Positions 1 through 10,981 of a stretch of DNA of 64,000 nucleotides are shown here, in pieces. The translations under genes were made by a program, and so were the position numbers. The stretch's first letter is position 1, and the number at the start of each line of letters is the position of its first letter. The notes under the pieces were generated by a model that saw only the letters and a list, made by a program, of their open reading frames with translations, made no database searches and was not told the DNA's origin. The DNA is from Mesostigma viride (lineage: Eukaryota; Streptophyta; Mesostigmatophyceae; Mesostigmatales; Mesostigmataceae), in contig RPFO01001590.1 in assembly GCA_009746045.1 (NCBI GenBank), forward strand, positions 17,775-81,774, read 5' to 3'.

Positions 1-1716
1 GAATCCAGCCTGAAATGAGTTCATTTGTTCACTATTCATATTTGTTTCATGTAAGAAAAGGGGGAAAATGACGAAAAACTGCACATGTATGCTGTCACAT
101 GTCACCATTTGAGCTCAAAATGAGCCCAATTTTCGTGGGTGGTCTATTTTCATGGTATAAATGCTGCCTGCAAGAATCCAGCCTGATATGAGTTCATTTG
201 TTCACTATTCATATTTGTTTCATGTAAGAAAAGGGGGAAAATGACGAAAAACTGCACATGTATGCTGTCACATGTCACCATTTGAGCTCAGAATGAGCCC
301 AATTTTCGTGGGTGGTCTATTTTCATGGTATAAATGCTGCCTGCAAGAATCCAGCCTGAAATGAGTTCATTTGTCCACTATTCATATTTGTTGCATGTAA
401 GAAAAGGGGGAAAATGACGAAAAACTGCACATGTATGCTGTCACATGTCACCATTTGAGCTCAGAATGAGCCCAATTTTTGTGGGTGGTCTATTTTCATG
501 GTCTACATGCTGCCTGCAAGAATCCAGCCTGATATGAGTTCATTTGTCCACTATTCATATTTGTTTCATGTAAGAAAAGGGGGAAAATGACGAAAAACTG
601 CACATGTATGCGGTCAAATGTCACCATTTGAGCTCAGAATGAGCCCAATTTTTGTGGGTGGTCTATTTTCATGGTCTAGATGCTGCCTGCAAGAACCCAG
701 CCTGATATGAGTTCATTTGTTCACTGTTCATATTTGTTTCATGTAAGAAAAGGGGGAAAATGACGAAAAACTGCACATGTATGCTGTCACATGTCACCAT
801 TTGAGCTCAGAATGAGCCCAATTTTTGTGGGTGGTCTATTTTCATGGTCTAGATGCTGCCTGCAAGAATCCAGCCTGATATGAGTTCATTTGTTCACTAT
901 TCATATTTGTTTCATGTAAGAAAAGGGGGAAAATGACGAAAAACTGCACATGTATGCGGTCAAATGTCACCATTTGAGCTCAGAATGAGCCCAATTTTTG
1001 AGGGAGGTCTATTTTCATGGTCTAGATGCTGCCTGCAAGAACCCAGCCTGATATGAGTTCATTTGTTCACTGTTCATATTTGTTTCATGTAAGAAAAGGG
1101 GGAAAATGACGAAAAACTGCACATGTATGCTGTCACATGTCACCATTTGAGCTCAGAATGAGCCCAATTTTTGTGGGTGGTCTATTTTCATGGTCTAGAT
1201 GCTGCCTGCAAGAATCCAGCCTGATATGAGTTCATTTGTTCACTATTCATATTTGTTGCATGTAAGAAAAGGGGGAAAATGACGAAAAACTGCACATGTA
1301 TGCGGTCACATGTCACCATTTGAGCTCAGAATGAGCCCAATTTTTGTGGGTGGTCTATTTTCATGGTATAGATGCTGCCTGCAAGAACCCAGCCTGATAC
1401 GAGTTCATTTGTTCACTGTTCATATTTGTTTCATGTAAGAAAAGGGGGGAAATGACGAAAAACTGCACATGTATGCTGTCACATGTCACCATTTGAGCTC
1501 AGAATGAGCCCAATTTTTGTGGGTGGTCTATTTTCATGGTCTACATGCTGCCTGCAAGAATCCAGCCTGATATGAGTTCATTTGTTCACTATTCATATTT
1601 GTTTCATGTAAGAAAAGGGGGAAAATGACGAAAAACTGCACATGTATGCTGTCACATGTCACCATTTGAGCTCAGAATGAGCCCAATTTTTGTGGGTGGT
1701 CTATTTTCATGGTCTG
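1..1716. repeat. 173-bp tandem satellite array, about 9.9 copies
   Basis: Ten units begin at 1, 174, 347, 520, 693, 866, 1039, 1212, 1385 and 1558, a constant spacing of 173 bp. Units differ by only a few bases. The last unit stops at about 1716, where the sequence becomes unrelated. The array starts at the first base, so it continues to the left. From the fourth to the ninth unit two variants alternate (AATCC/CTATTC against AACCC/CTGTTC), a dimeric higher-order pattern of 346 bp. The unit length is in the range of plant centromeric satellites, but a centromeric role is only a guess. No coding content. Confidence 0.97.
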
Positions 1717-1806
1717 AAGGCTGGATGACCCCTGCTTTATTGACAAATATAAGGATTTAATCACATGTGGAAAAATTGAGTAAAATTTATGAAATTGAGC
1801 AAACAC

Positions 1807-2187
1807 TTATGAATCCCCTCTCAGCTGGCCTTTGCTGGGAACCGACGACAAGTCAGCCGGCGCAGCCCCTCCCATCTCCGCCATTGCCCTGTTCAAATTG
1901 TGCTGCTTCTTGGCGTCTGACTGCTGCGACTTGTTGTTATACATCCTGAGAAACCTGCTCCGGATATTCGGTAGAAATTTGTCGCAGGGTAACATCCCTT
2001 CCCCTGCGATTCCGGCAAAGTGTGCACGGACTCGGAATACGCTGATTGCCCGCGCCCCGTATGAGAACTTCTTGTTGCAAAATGAGCAGAACTTATTCGA
2101 CACAAACTGCGTTTTGTTACTAACAGCATCTGTGACTGCTTCTTTCTTCTCGAGAACGAAATCCCATTCAGGCCCTTTCTTCGGCAT
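1807..2187 (-). CDS. BED-type zinc-finger ORF, probable hAT transposase fragment
   Basis: An ORF of about 126 aa from ATG at 2187 (a non-ATG extension to 2214 is possible). It contains FCSFCNKKFS, then RVRAHFAGIAGEGMLPC. This C-x2-C, then H, then C arrangement with an H-x-AG-x-G-x-G-C tail is the pattern of BED fingers in plant-type hAT transposases and related proteins. A basic, Asn/Gln-rich stretch follows, and then the ORF ends with no RNase H-like catalytic core. It sits between the satellite and a LINE fragment. It is either a remnant of a hAT element or a small BED-domain gene; I favour the remnant. Confidence 0.45.
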   Translation of the reverse strand: MPKKGPEWDFVLEKKEAVTDAVSNKTQFVSNKFCSFCNKKFSYGARAISVFRVRAHFAGIAGEGMLPCDKFLPNIRSRFLRMYNNKSQQSDAKKQHNLNRAMAEMGGAAPADLSSVPSKGQLRGDS

Positions 2188-2191
2188 GGCT

Positions 2192-2610
2192 GCAAATCGA
2201 AAATGGCTGCACACTGTCGCACAGTCGCACTGGCCTCGTCGTCGCTATATTGCATTACACCGTCAGTAGCACAGCTGGCATTTGCTGGCACACGGTTATT
2301 TATGCGTTATGTACCTAGTCCTAGCTGTCTCCTACCGGCCAAACATTTTGCAAGGCTTGCGCTTTATGAAAAGAACTGTACGCATCTACTTCTAGTAGTA
2401 AAAATCTCAAATGTGCAGTGAGCGCGCCGCGCCCAGAACCTGGGCACCGCGCCAGTGCCCGCTGCCCGCTGGTACCCCCGAAAAATTCGAAGTCCAAACC
2501 GCGTGGTCAGACGTAAAATACGCGTAAAATACGTCGAGGCCCATAATATGCTTTATCCCGCATTTTATCGCAAAAGTGCGGCGTACAGACCAACCCGGTC
2601 CAGGTCTCGG
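2192..2610. other. no gene recognised
   Basis: This spacer lies between the BED ORF and the LINE fragment. I see no convincing coding sequence, tandem repeat or hairpin here. The short ORFs present have no protein-like composition. Confidence 0.5.
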
Positions 2611-2619
2611 CGCCGTAGG

Positions 2620-2880
2620 TCAGGCACTGAGGATCGTCAGAATGGCGACCGTGAAGAGGTCACGCTTGACGATCCGGGGTAGGGCAGGGTTGCTCTACCA
2701 GCGGCGGTGGTCATGGAGTTGCGCCCACCACGCCATGCCGATCCGTGTCGTCAGGTCGTCCTCCCAGTCGGGAAGCCAACTGCCGAGCAGCTTGAAGCGG
2801 CCTAAAGTAGGGTAGTTGACCTCGGTGTCGTCTAAGAGGCGGTAAAAGGGGCAGGAGGTAAAACATCTGTGCATTTAGTG
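2620..2880 (-). pseudogene. LINE reverse-transcriptase C-terminal fragment
   Basis: Read on the minus strand, this stretch gives FYRLLDDTEVNYPTLG, then RFKLLGSWLPDWEDDL, then TRIGMAWWAQLHDHRRW, an in-frame stop, and SNPALPRIVKRDLFTVAIL. This order matches the region after the catalytic core of LINE reverse transcriptases: the KYLGS-type motif, the RI-x-x-AW motif, then K-x-x-LF-x-x-V. Only about 85 codons remain, with an internal stop, so it is a dead fragment. It faces the ORF1-like fragment at 2921-3241 and so belongs to a different insertion. Confidence 0.6.
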
Positions 2881-2920
2881 GAGCAGAGGCCACCATTTAT
2901 GTCTGTTACAGTCGCACCTC

Positions 2921-3241
2921 ATGGGCCTGGTAGGTGAGGTAGAACTGCGTGGGTGTCACCGCCTTCCCCACTCACGGGACAAGGCGGCTCCCCCACCAGT
3001 TCTGCTCACCTTCCCCTCCCGTGAGGACAAGCAGCAGTTCCTCTCTCGTCGCAAGAGGTTGCACGACCTCACCTGGACGCTGGACGACGACCTGACCCCC
3101 GCTCAGCAGCAGCAGCGTCGCGACCTGTGGCCGGAGTACCTCCGCCACAAGCAGGACCCCCAGAAGCCCAAGGTGTACTGGAGGGGCGGGGACCTGATGA
3201 TCAACCACAAGATGTGGGGCGCCCCCCGCGAGCTAGACTAG
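2921..3241 (+). pseudogene. LINE ORF1-like C-terminal fragment
   Basis: A 106-codon ORF ending in TAG at 3239. Its core has VLLTFPSREDKQQFLSRRK, then LDDDLTPAQQQQRRDLWPEY, then KVYWRGGDLMINHKMWG. The series F-x-S-x-x-DK, then DLTP-x-Q-x-x-R, then a short RGD-x-L-x-I-N strand resembles the C-terminal part of L1-type ORF1 proteins. Upstream sequence does not extend the frame convincingly, so it is 5'-truncated. The stop lies 12 bp before the Gypsy target duplication. The sequence continuing at 14928 looks like its 3' region, so the Gypsy element probably landed in the 3' part of this LINE. Confidence 0.5.
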
Positions 3242-3253
3242 CTAATAGCCCTA

Positions 3254-3258
3254 GCTTG
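3254..3258. repeat. target-site duplication GCTTG (left copy)
   Basis: The five bases GCTTG precede the LTR at 3259 and recur at 14923-14927 straight after the other LTR. A 5-bp duplication is normal for Ty3/Gypsy integrases. Confidence 0.9.
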
Positions 3259-3840
3259 TGTTACGTCCCGGCCCAGACTCACCTAGCCTGAGCTACGTAG
3301 CGAAAGACCCTTCTTGCCGGAATTAGGAATAATCCAAGATAGCCTAAAGTAGGTTGCGCTTCACGACGTGAGTCGTGAGATATCTGGCATCACGGCTTAA
3401 TGCCAAGCTAATTAGTTCACACTTATAATGGCTAGCAATACCAATTACAAATGGATAATGCCCCGGGCTCAATGTGTAGGCATATTCGCACTTATCAATC
3501 ATTAAACCAAGAGGACGAGACTCTCGTCCTCGGACCAATTTAACCTAGGTTGATTGCGGCGCAGATACATGCCAATTTCCCTGGACCAATCCAAGCCAAA
3601 CATTCCACGTAGGATCCGGGCCGACATCGACCCTCAACTACAGGATCCACGCCTAGTACTACGAATGGACTCAGAACTGACGCGGCGCCACCGCACCGGT
3701 TCCTAAAAGGGCAACCTAGGACCAAAATAACTAGTCCAATTCACACAAGAGTCAATGTCCATAAAACTTAGTACAACGGCCACAAGGCCTTAGTAATTTA
3801 TTCCATTGTTACGTCCGACCTAAAGGGCCGGGACGTAACA
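3259..3840 (-). repeat. 3' LTR of the Gypsy element
   Basis: 582 bp, TG...CA, matching 14341-14922 with no difference noticed by eye. For the minus-strand element this is the downstream LTR. The short ORFs within it are duplicated in the other LTR and are not genes. Confidence 0.93.
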
Positions 3841-3857
3841 CTCCTCCCCCCCACGGG
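3841..3857 (-). other. polypurine tract of the Gypsy element
   Basis: The plus strand reads CTCC, T, then a run of C, which on the minus strand is a purine run of G and A directly abutting the 3' LTR. This is where the plus-strand primer of LTR elements lies. Confidence 0.7.
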
Positions 3858-4141
3858 GGTCGGTAGTCCCTACCGTACAAAGGTATAATAGGATCACACA
3901 ACAAGACTACTATGAGAGTACTATGTCCCGACCTCGGTTCACCCGCAGGTCAGTAATGCCAGTTCCTCTAGAGGTCGATACACAAGCCCAACCCTGACGT
4001 AGTAGCCAAAACCTTGGGGATTGGACTCCGCTATCCATCCCGAACTAAACGATTTACTCTAGCGTCCACCGCTAGTAGCCCGCCGCAGCTGCTGGGCCTC
4101 AAGGAGAGCCCGTCGCCCCGCAGGGGTCATGATATGAGTCA

Positions 4142-6487
4142 TCACCCCTGGATGCGCACGTAGGTCCGCCTCGAAGGCGATCTGATATGGGGACGTCTTC
4201 TGCCGACCCAACCGGGACAGCTCGACCCACGTGCCCGGGGCCACATGGCCAGGAACCCGGCGAGGTACTGGGGGTGGGTAAAGAGAAGGGTCAGCGCCGA
4301 CCAATCCGCCACCCCACAGCGGTGATCACGAACAAACTGCACCCCCATCATGAAAACTTCGGTGCGCACGTGATCCTCAAGGATGGTTGCCCTGGGGGCC
4401 CCTACAATGTCCGGCACCACCCGACCCAGGAAGGCGCGCCCTTCCGCCGGGGCCACCTTGGGCGGCGTAACCACGTGCCCCACTCCATCCACCTGATACC
4501 TCCAATCCCACCATTCCTCGGTGCCGAACCGCACCGTGTTGCCCACCGTCCGGGGAAAACGAAGGTCGTCAGGTTGCGGCAAGGGCAGCGGCGCCTGTGG
4601 GAAGAAGGTGATCTCGAGTTGTTCCCAGTAAGCACCCCGGTCAACCGCGCACCAAGGGCCCGCTTGAAAAACCAAAGGGGCGGGCAGGTGCATACCAGGA
4701 GGGACCGGGAACAAGGGACCCTCGAACACCACACACAACTTCTCCGTGCGAGGCCCCGGCCCACCGTGTCTTACGGTCCTTCCCGGAATGGTTCGTATGA
4801 AGTCCCCCAACGACCATTCCTCATGTGAGGCTGCCCGGGAAGCGGCCTCGTAGCCTACTGAGGTGGCGACTGAATGATCGCCCTGGCGCCCGAGCTGGTC
4901 CAACATCCGCTGTATGAGACCCTGCCCTGATTGCACCGCTGCCACGAGTGTCTCAATGGTAACCACGGGCTCCGCCGGCACCATGACACCCGCCACGCTG
5001 GGACCCTCCGCGGCATTCCGTACGGTATGCAAGCACGGTCCCTCCGCGGGAAGATGCGAATGTCGGTCCGAGGTAGTAGGCCTGCTGGGTCCCTCCGCAG
5101 GACGTGACATCGACGGTTCAGCCTGGGCAGGCCGGTGACGAGGCTCCAAGGAGACCAAGAAGTGGGGCTCCGGTGGGACCTCTTCCACTCGGGAGCGAGG
5201 CTCCAGGGAGACATGAAAGGTAGTCTCTTCTTGGCCCGCATCGGGCGGGTTGCTAGCGGGAACCTCATCAATAGGCTCCTCTCTAGCCGGCCGTTCGGCC
5301 ATGGCCACCGCGGCCTCTGTCGGATCCGTTCGCCGTCGCCGATTCTCCCGCTCTTGCTCCAACTCTACCGCCGACCCCCACGTGCGCTCCCATTGCCGAT
5401 CCGCTGGTCGGCGAGGTGGTGGGACGCTTGGCGAGCGGGGCGTACCTCAGTCCCGGAGTCCGAGCGGGAACGCGAACGTGAGGGCGGGGATGGCGAGCGA
5501 CGACGTGCCTGCCCCTCCGGAACACGTCGAGGAACGGCTTGGCTGTCCCCACCCCATCCGGTCGCCCTTGGAAGACTCCGCGTCTCGCGCCCTAGAGGTC
5601 GCCCCCAGCCCGTCGCCGGCGGTGGCGCCTCATACGAGGCACAGGACGGCTTCTTCCGCCGCTCCCCTGGGAACCCCGAGACGGCGGATCCCGCGGAGGG
5701 GAACGAGAGGGAGGGTGGTGTGGAGGATGGTCTTCGTCGTCGGAACTGGAGTCATATCCCTCACTCCCATCATCCTGGTCCTCCTCGTCCATCGCCACAA
5801 TGTGATCCAGAGCCTGCCGCAACGAATACTGCCCTTCTCGCATGCATTTCTGACCCCGTAGCGCCCCTTCTGGCGGAAGATACCGGGGGAAGTGGTATTC
5901 CAGCAGCTTTCGCACTGGAGGTGGAAGTAAGAGGAGAAGGAGCCGTGGGAACGCCAGGCCCGCCTCAAGCGTGTTCATGCACCCGTGACAGGCGCATTCC
6001 CGCTCATGTGTCTCCCATCGGTCCCAACCACCACTCCGTTGCGCGCAGCCGTGCGGGTCTCGATCCGGAATCTCACGTTGCGCCTCACGAACCCTCGGAA
6101 AGTCTCCATCTGCGCAGGACCGACTCGCGCCATGATAGAATCAGCGCGGAGGTGCGACGGCATTTGATTACGACGACGCCGTCGTCGTTCCACCAGGGCT
6201 TCCCCCTCTCGACCGTAGTCACGCAAGAACACCCGAGGATTGAACGTCTCCTCGTGCAGCTCCTTTACCAGCGCCAACGTACGCGCGTCCGGAGCTCCAG
6301 GCCTTGACGAGGTTTCTTGCCGGCGCTCGCGACTAGAGGAGGGCCCCGTCTGTCCGCCACCATCTCTCGAGCCCCCGGCCCCTGGTGCATCCCTTCGGAC
6401 CGCAGGCTCTCCGCGAGCTATCTGCGTCCTTACCCCCGCTTCCGGTTCTGGGACCTCCGGATCGTCGGGTATATCCATGTCGACCAA
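4142..6487 (-). mobile_element. Gypsy element: extra 3' coding region of unknown function
   Basis: Between the chromodomain and the 3' LTR the element carries about 2.3 kb that pol does not need. It is largely open on the minus strand. The upstream part is rich in Arg, Pro and Glu with an acidic stretch (DEEDQDDGSEG). The downstream part has two short related blocks (HVSLEPRSRVEEVPPE and FLVSLEPRHRPAQAE), followed by a Trp-rich globular-looking segment (WWDWRYQVDG, MGVQFVRDHRCG). I see no signal peptide, fusion peptide or clear transmembrane helix, so calling it an envelope gene is not supported. Extra 3' ORFs are known in some plant Gypsy lineages. Broken; no function assigned. Confidence 0.55.
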
Positions 6488-6691
6488 ATCCCCCTCACTG
6501 GACTCCCCTCTGCACCCCGGAATCCTGCGTCAGCAGCCTCCACGGCGCCGACGGAAGTCTGGTCTCTGGGAAGCGCCTCCGCGGCGTCCCCCTGTACAGC
6601 CCACACACAAGATGTCAGGGCGTTAGTCGACGCGTACCAAATACCTGGCTCACGCACCACCCTCACCCTACACCCTACCGGCTGTGGTCTG

Positions 6692-9600
6692 CTAACGCAA
6701 CTGGTGCGTCTTCTTGTATGCTTCTAGTAAGCGGGCGCACCCCGCTAACTCGGTAGCGGTGCGCCAGGAGTCCTCAGACTCGTGTTGTGCGAATCGCCAT
6801 CGCACCCGATATTGTCGCTGGACCCCTCGTCCCCGTTTGACATCCCGGTGACCCACGATTGCGGCCACCTCGTCCTCCTGTTCCCCCGTATCAGGATTGA
6901 ACTCCAGTGGGGCTGGGGGATTGACCCTACCCTGAATGGTGTTCTGGTGATACAACTTGAGCTGGTCACGGTGGAAACGGTTGGACGTGAGGTTCCATGA
7001 CACTGGAATGTCCACCTGGAACATGACGTCATCGAACTTGGTGAGGACCTTGTAGGGTCCCAGGAACATGGGTCGGAGCTTAGTCTTCAGCTCCTTCTCC
7101 ACCTTGTGCGAAAATCGCCCGATCTGCGGGCCCTCAACCAGGACCCAATCGCCCACCTCGATGGACGGCGCCCTGGGATCCCGCTTGCCGGTTGTCCTCT
7201 CCAGATACCGCGCTGCCGCTGCGCGATAGCCCTGAACCGCGCTGTTATGCGCTTGGTGCATCCGCTGCAGCAACCGGTCGACCCCTTGCAGGGTATCCAG
7301 CTTGACCTGATCCTCTCCCAGCTCGTGGCTCCCAAGCAAGTCGAGCGGTGTGAGAGGGTGTCGGCCGGAGTTGAGGAAAAAGGGGGTGAACCCATGGGCG
7401 GCCTGGGGGGCATTGTTCAGGGAAAACTCCACCAAGCCCAGAAGTTCTTCCCAATTGCTGCCCACCGTGTCGGTGTAGTGTCGCATGGTCTCTTGCACCG
7501 TGCGGTTCAACCGCTCCACCAGGTGCGACGACGAGCTGTGATAGGCCGTGCCCAGCGACACCTTGGTGCCCAGTTGCTCGAAGAACTCCTGCCAGAATTT
7601 GGCCGTGAAGAGCTTGTCGCGGTCAGAGATGAACTGCCGGCTGAGCCCATGAAACCGAAAACGTGCGTCAGGTATATCTTGGCGCACTCCTCCGCTGTGA
7701 GGTCGACCGGACACGGGGCCAGGTGACACATGCGCGTCAGGCGGTCCACAAACACCAAGACCATGCTGTTGCCGTTCTTCGTCTTCTTGAACGGGCCGAT
7801 GAAGTCCATCATGATAGAATCCCAAGGACCCATAGGATCCGGCAGCGTCTTAGGGACGGCCTGAGAGCCCGTGTTCCTGGACTTCATGATCTGACACGAG
7901 GGGCACTGGCGCACATACGTCTCGATATACTCCTTCATCCCTGGCCAGTAGAAGTGCTTACGTGCCCGGGGAAGGAGACGGTGGCTTCCCTGATGTCCGC
8001 CCAGGAGAGAATCATGGAGCTCATGAAGCAAGGCAGCCCTGCAGAGCTCAGGAACATACAGCCGCCATTCCTCCGACTGGGGACTCACGAACAGTTTCCC
8101 CTCCTGGAACTTGCAAGGATAGGCCCCCATCTGCTGGGGATGTGCCCGGATGGCTTCAAGTGCTGCTTCCTCCGTGATTGTGAAACGGCTGATCAGCATC
8201 TCCAAGTCCGACGTGACTGTGAACGCGTCCGCCGCCGGTTCTGCCGCATCCGTACCCGCCTGGTTGACGAATTCTGAGAAGACTGTGGGAGGGCCGAGCG
8301 GCTGAAGCTGAAAAATTCCCTGGGGCGGCACCACATGACTAAGGGGCACTCGCGCATGCGACCCCTCCCCCTCCCCGGGGGTGTCCACGTCCTCGTGGGC
8401 TCGTGGTGAACCGTCTCCTCCGGGAGGGGTGACAGGTCATCCATGGTGGTGTGCCCAAGATGAAACAAGTGGCGGGCCCGGGGGACCGTGGTTCCACACC
8501 GTAGGCGGTCCCCGGGGCGGCCACTGGGACACAGGTGGTATGCAGCACGTCCATGTCCTCGTAGAACCAGTAGTCTGCCCGTCGCGAGAGAGCGTCGGGC
8601 ACCACATTGTCCGCGCCCTTGACATATTGGATCTTGAACGGCGCGAACTGTGACAGGTACTCCATCCACCGCGCCTGGCGGGGCGTCAAGTTGGGCTGCA
8701 CCAGGAGGTGGGTGAGCGGCCGGTGGTCCGTGTGGATCACCAGGCGATGGGGGTCGAGATCCCCCTGCTCACTGATGGCCACCGAAAACTGGGCCCCCAA
8801 GAGATGATGACGCCACGTGTGGCAGCTGTAGACGACTGCCAGGAGTTCCTGCTGATGCACTGGATAATTCCGCTCCGCCGGAATCATCGTTCGTGAGATG
8901 TACTCGATGGGCTGAAGGCCCTTGCCGTGGTCCTGCAGGAGAACACCCCCGATGGCCACCTTGCTGGCGTCCGTAGCCACGACGAAAGGAAGGGCCGGGT
9001 CCGGCAGGATAAGGACTGGCGCTGTGGTGAGGTGGCGCTTGAGCGCCTCGAAAGCCTGTTGGCACTGCTCAGCCCAAAGGAACGGAGTACCCTTTTTGAG
9101 AAGAGCATTGATCGGGGCGGCGATGGTGGCGAACCGCGGGATGAACCGGCGGTAGTAAGATGCCAATCCCAGGAAGCTGCGACCCTTTCACGTCCGTAGG
9201 GACAGGCCATTGCTGGACAGACTCGATCTTCTCAGGGTCGGTCGCGATGCCGTCCGCGGACAGGGTATGACCTAGAAACGGCACGCAGCGGCCGGCGCGC
9301 ACCTTGGCCTTCCGCGCCGAAAGGTGCTCATCCTCCATGATCTGCAGCACGGCGTCCACATCCTCCAGGTGCTCCTCGAACGTCTTGGAGTACACCAGGA
9401 TGTCGTCCAGATACGCCAGCGCGCACGTGCGCTTGTAGGTCCAGGGCGGGCGCGCTCCCTTCTGCGGGTCCGCCAGGTCCTGAGAGACCTGCGGCAGGTG
9501 GGCTGTACCCATCACCGGACGGAGGATGTCATTCATCAGCATCTGGAAGGACGCGGCGAGTTACACAGCCCCATTGCCGCCACCCGAAACTGATAGTGAC

Positions 9601-10640
9601 CGAAGGGCGTAGCGAACGCGGTCTTGTGGCAGTCTTCTGGCGCGATGCGCAGCTGCCAAAACCCGTCCGCACAGTCGATGACGGTGAAACACGTCGCCCC
9701 CTGGACACGGTTGAAGATGTCGTCGATCCGCGGTAGAGGATACCGGGACTTGACGGTGATGGCGTTCAGCTTCCGGTAGTCAGTCACCAGACGCCACTTG
9801 CCTCCTGGCTTGGGAACGAGCAGCACGCCCGCTGAGAAGGGGCTGTTGCTGGGTTCAATGAGCCCAGCGTCGAGTAGTGAGATGAGGATCTTCTTGAGCT
9901 CCACCAGCTCGACTGGGCCCATGCGGTACATGGGAGACACAGTAGGCCCGGAACCCTCCTGGAGCTGGACACGATGTAACACCGATCGATTGGGAGGGAA
10001 CTGGGGGTGCGATCGCGAAGAGGGCAGTGCGCTTCTCCAGGACGGCATTGAACCGCGCCAGCTCGTCCGGTGTGAACCCAGCACCAATCTCGTTAAGCAG
10101 AGCCTGAGTGCTGTCCAGGTCTATGCGATACATCGCGTACTCCTTGCCCTTCCGGAGCTGGCGCGCCAGCGTCTTGCTACTCATCAGGATCTGGGACGCT
10201 GGTCGGGGCCCGTCCGCCGAGCGCTCGTGTGTAATGTTATGGACCTCCGCGGCCTGTGCCCTATACTCGCTGTCTGGGCACCAGAAGGAACCATCCGGAA
10301 ACCAAACCACCCGCCGGCGCACACTGATGTCCACATCCTGCTTGTCCAGCCAGTCCACTCCAATGATGATGTCGGCAGCGCCCAACGGCGCAATAGTCGC
10401 CACCAGGTCCACCGGCGTGCCCTGCAGTACACCCTTGATGTCTGCTAGGCCCGGCGATTGGTGTCGCCGACCGTCGGTAGGTGACATATACTGCCGTGGT
10501 GTGAGGTCGGGTACCAGGCCCAGCCGACGCACCAGGGCCTCGTTGATGAAGGACGTGGAGGCGCCGGTGTCGACCAGGAACTTCACGTCCATGATCGTTT
10601 TCTCCTTCAAATACGGATCAAGGACGGTGGGAGGGACCAG
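6692..10640 (-). mobile_element. Gypsy element: pol region (PR-RT-RH-INT-chromodomain)
   Basis: In minus-strand order: aspartic protease with LVDTGAS near 10570; reverse transcriptase from about 10000, with FATPFGHYQFRVAAMGLCNSP and the catalytic YLDD at about 9400; RNase H over about 8400-9050; integrase with an H-H-C-C finger (HELHDSLLGGHQGSHRLL then CPSC) near 7880-8040 and core DFIG near 7800; then a GPY-type stretch and a chromodomain (VEYIVGHR-like start, YRVRWRF, EDSWR) near 6700-6900. Gene order and chromodomain identify a chromovirus. The region is broken in several places and is treated as a fossil. Confidence 0.9.
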
Positions 10641-10981
10641 TAACCCTCCGCTGAAAAGAAACAGATGCCGCGAATCTCCTTGAGATGCACGCGCCGCCGG
10701 TTGGGTGGACGCGTCTGCGGCCACGTTATTGACGTCTACCTCTACTCTAATTGACTCCGCGTCTGGGCTACCATCTGATTTTTCTACCCTATCCCCTACC
10801 CCGGGACCCAAGCCCATGGGCAGGGCTACTACTCCCGAGGAGCGGTGGGACGGGAGGCCGCCTCGCCCGACCACCCGCCCTCTTCCCCCCCTCCTCCTCT
10901 TCGTCAGCCCCCTCCTCGTCGTCATACTCGTAGCCAGCCACTGCCTGCGTTTGGCCGGAAGAGGAGGACTGTCGCCGCGCC

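Noticed and set aside
1-1716. Regular repeat spacing suggesting a CRISPR array.
   Set aside because: Whole 173-bp units are repeated with no unique spacers, in eukaryotic sequence.
3344-3725. Two short minus-strand ORFs, repeated identically at 14426-14807.
   Set aside because: They lie inside the LTRs and are duplicated only because the LTRs are.
4142-5362. Envelope gene for the Gypsy element.
   Set aside because: No signal peptide, fusion peptide or transmembrane helix is visible, so the region is left as unknown.
4187-6307. Plus-strand ORFs of 200-390 codons under the Gypsy 3' region.
   Set aside because: Pro/Arg-rich shadows of GC-rich minus-strand sequence; no motif or neighbour supports them.
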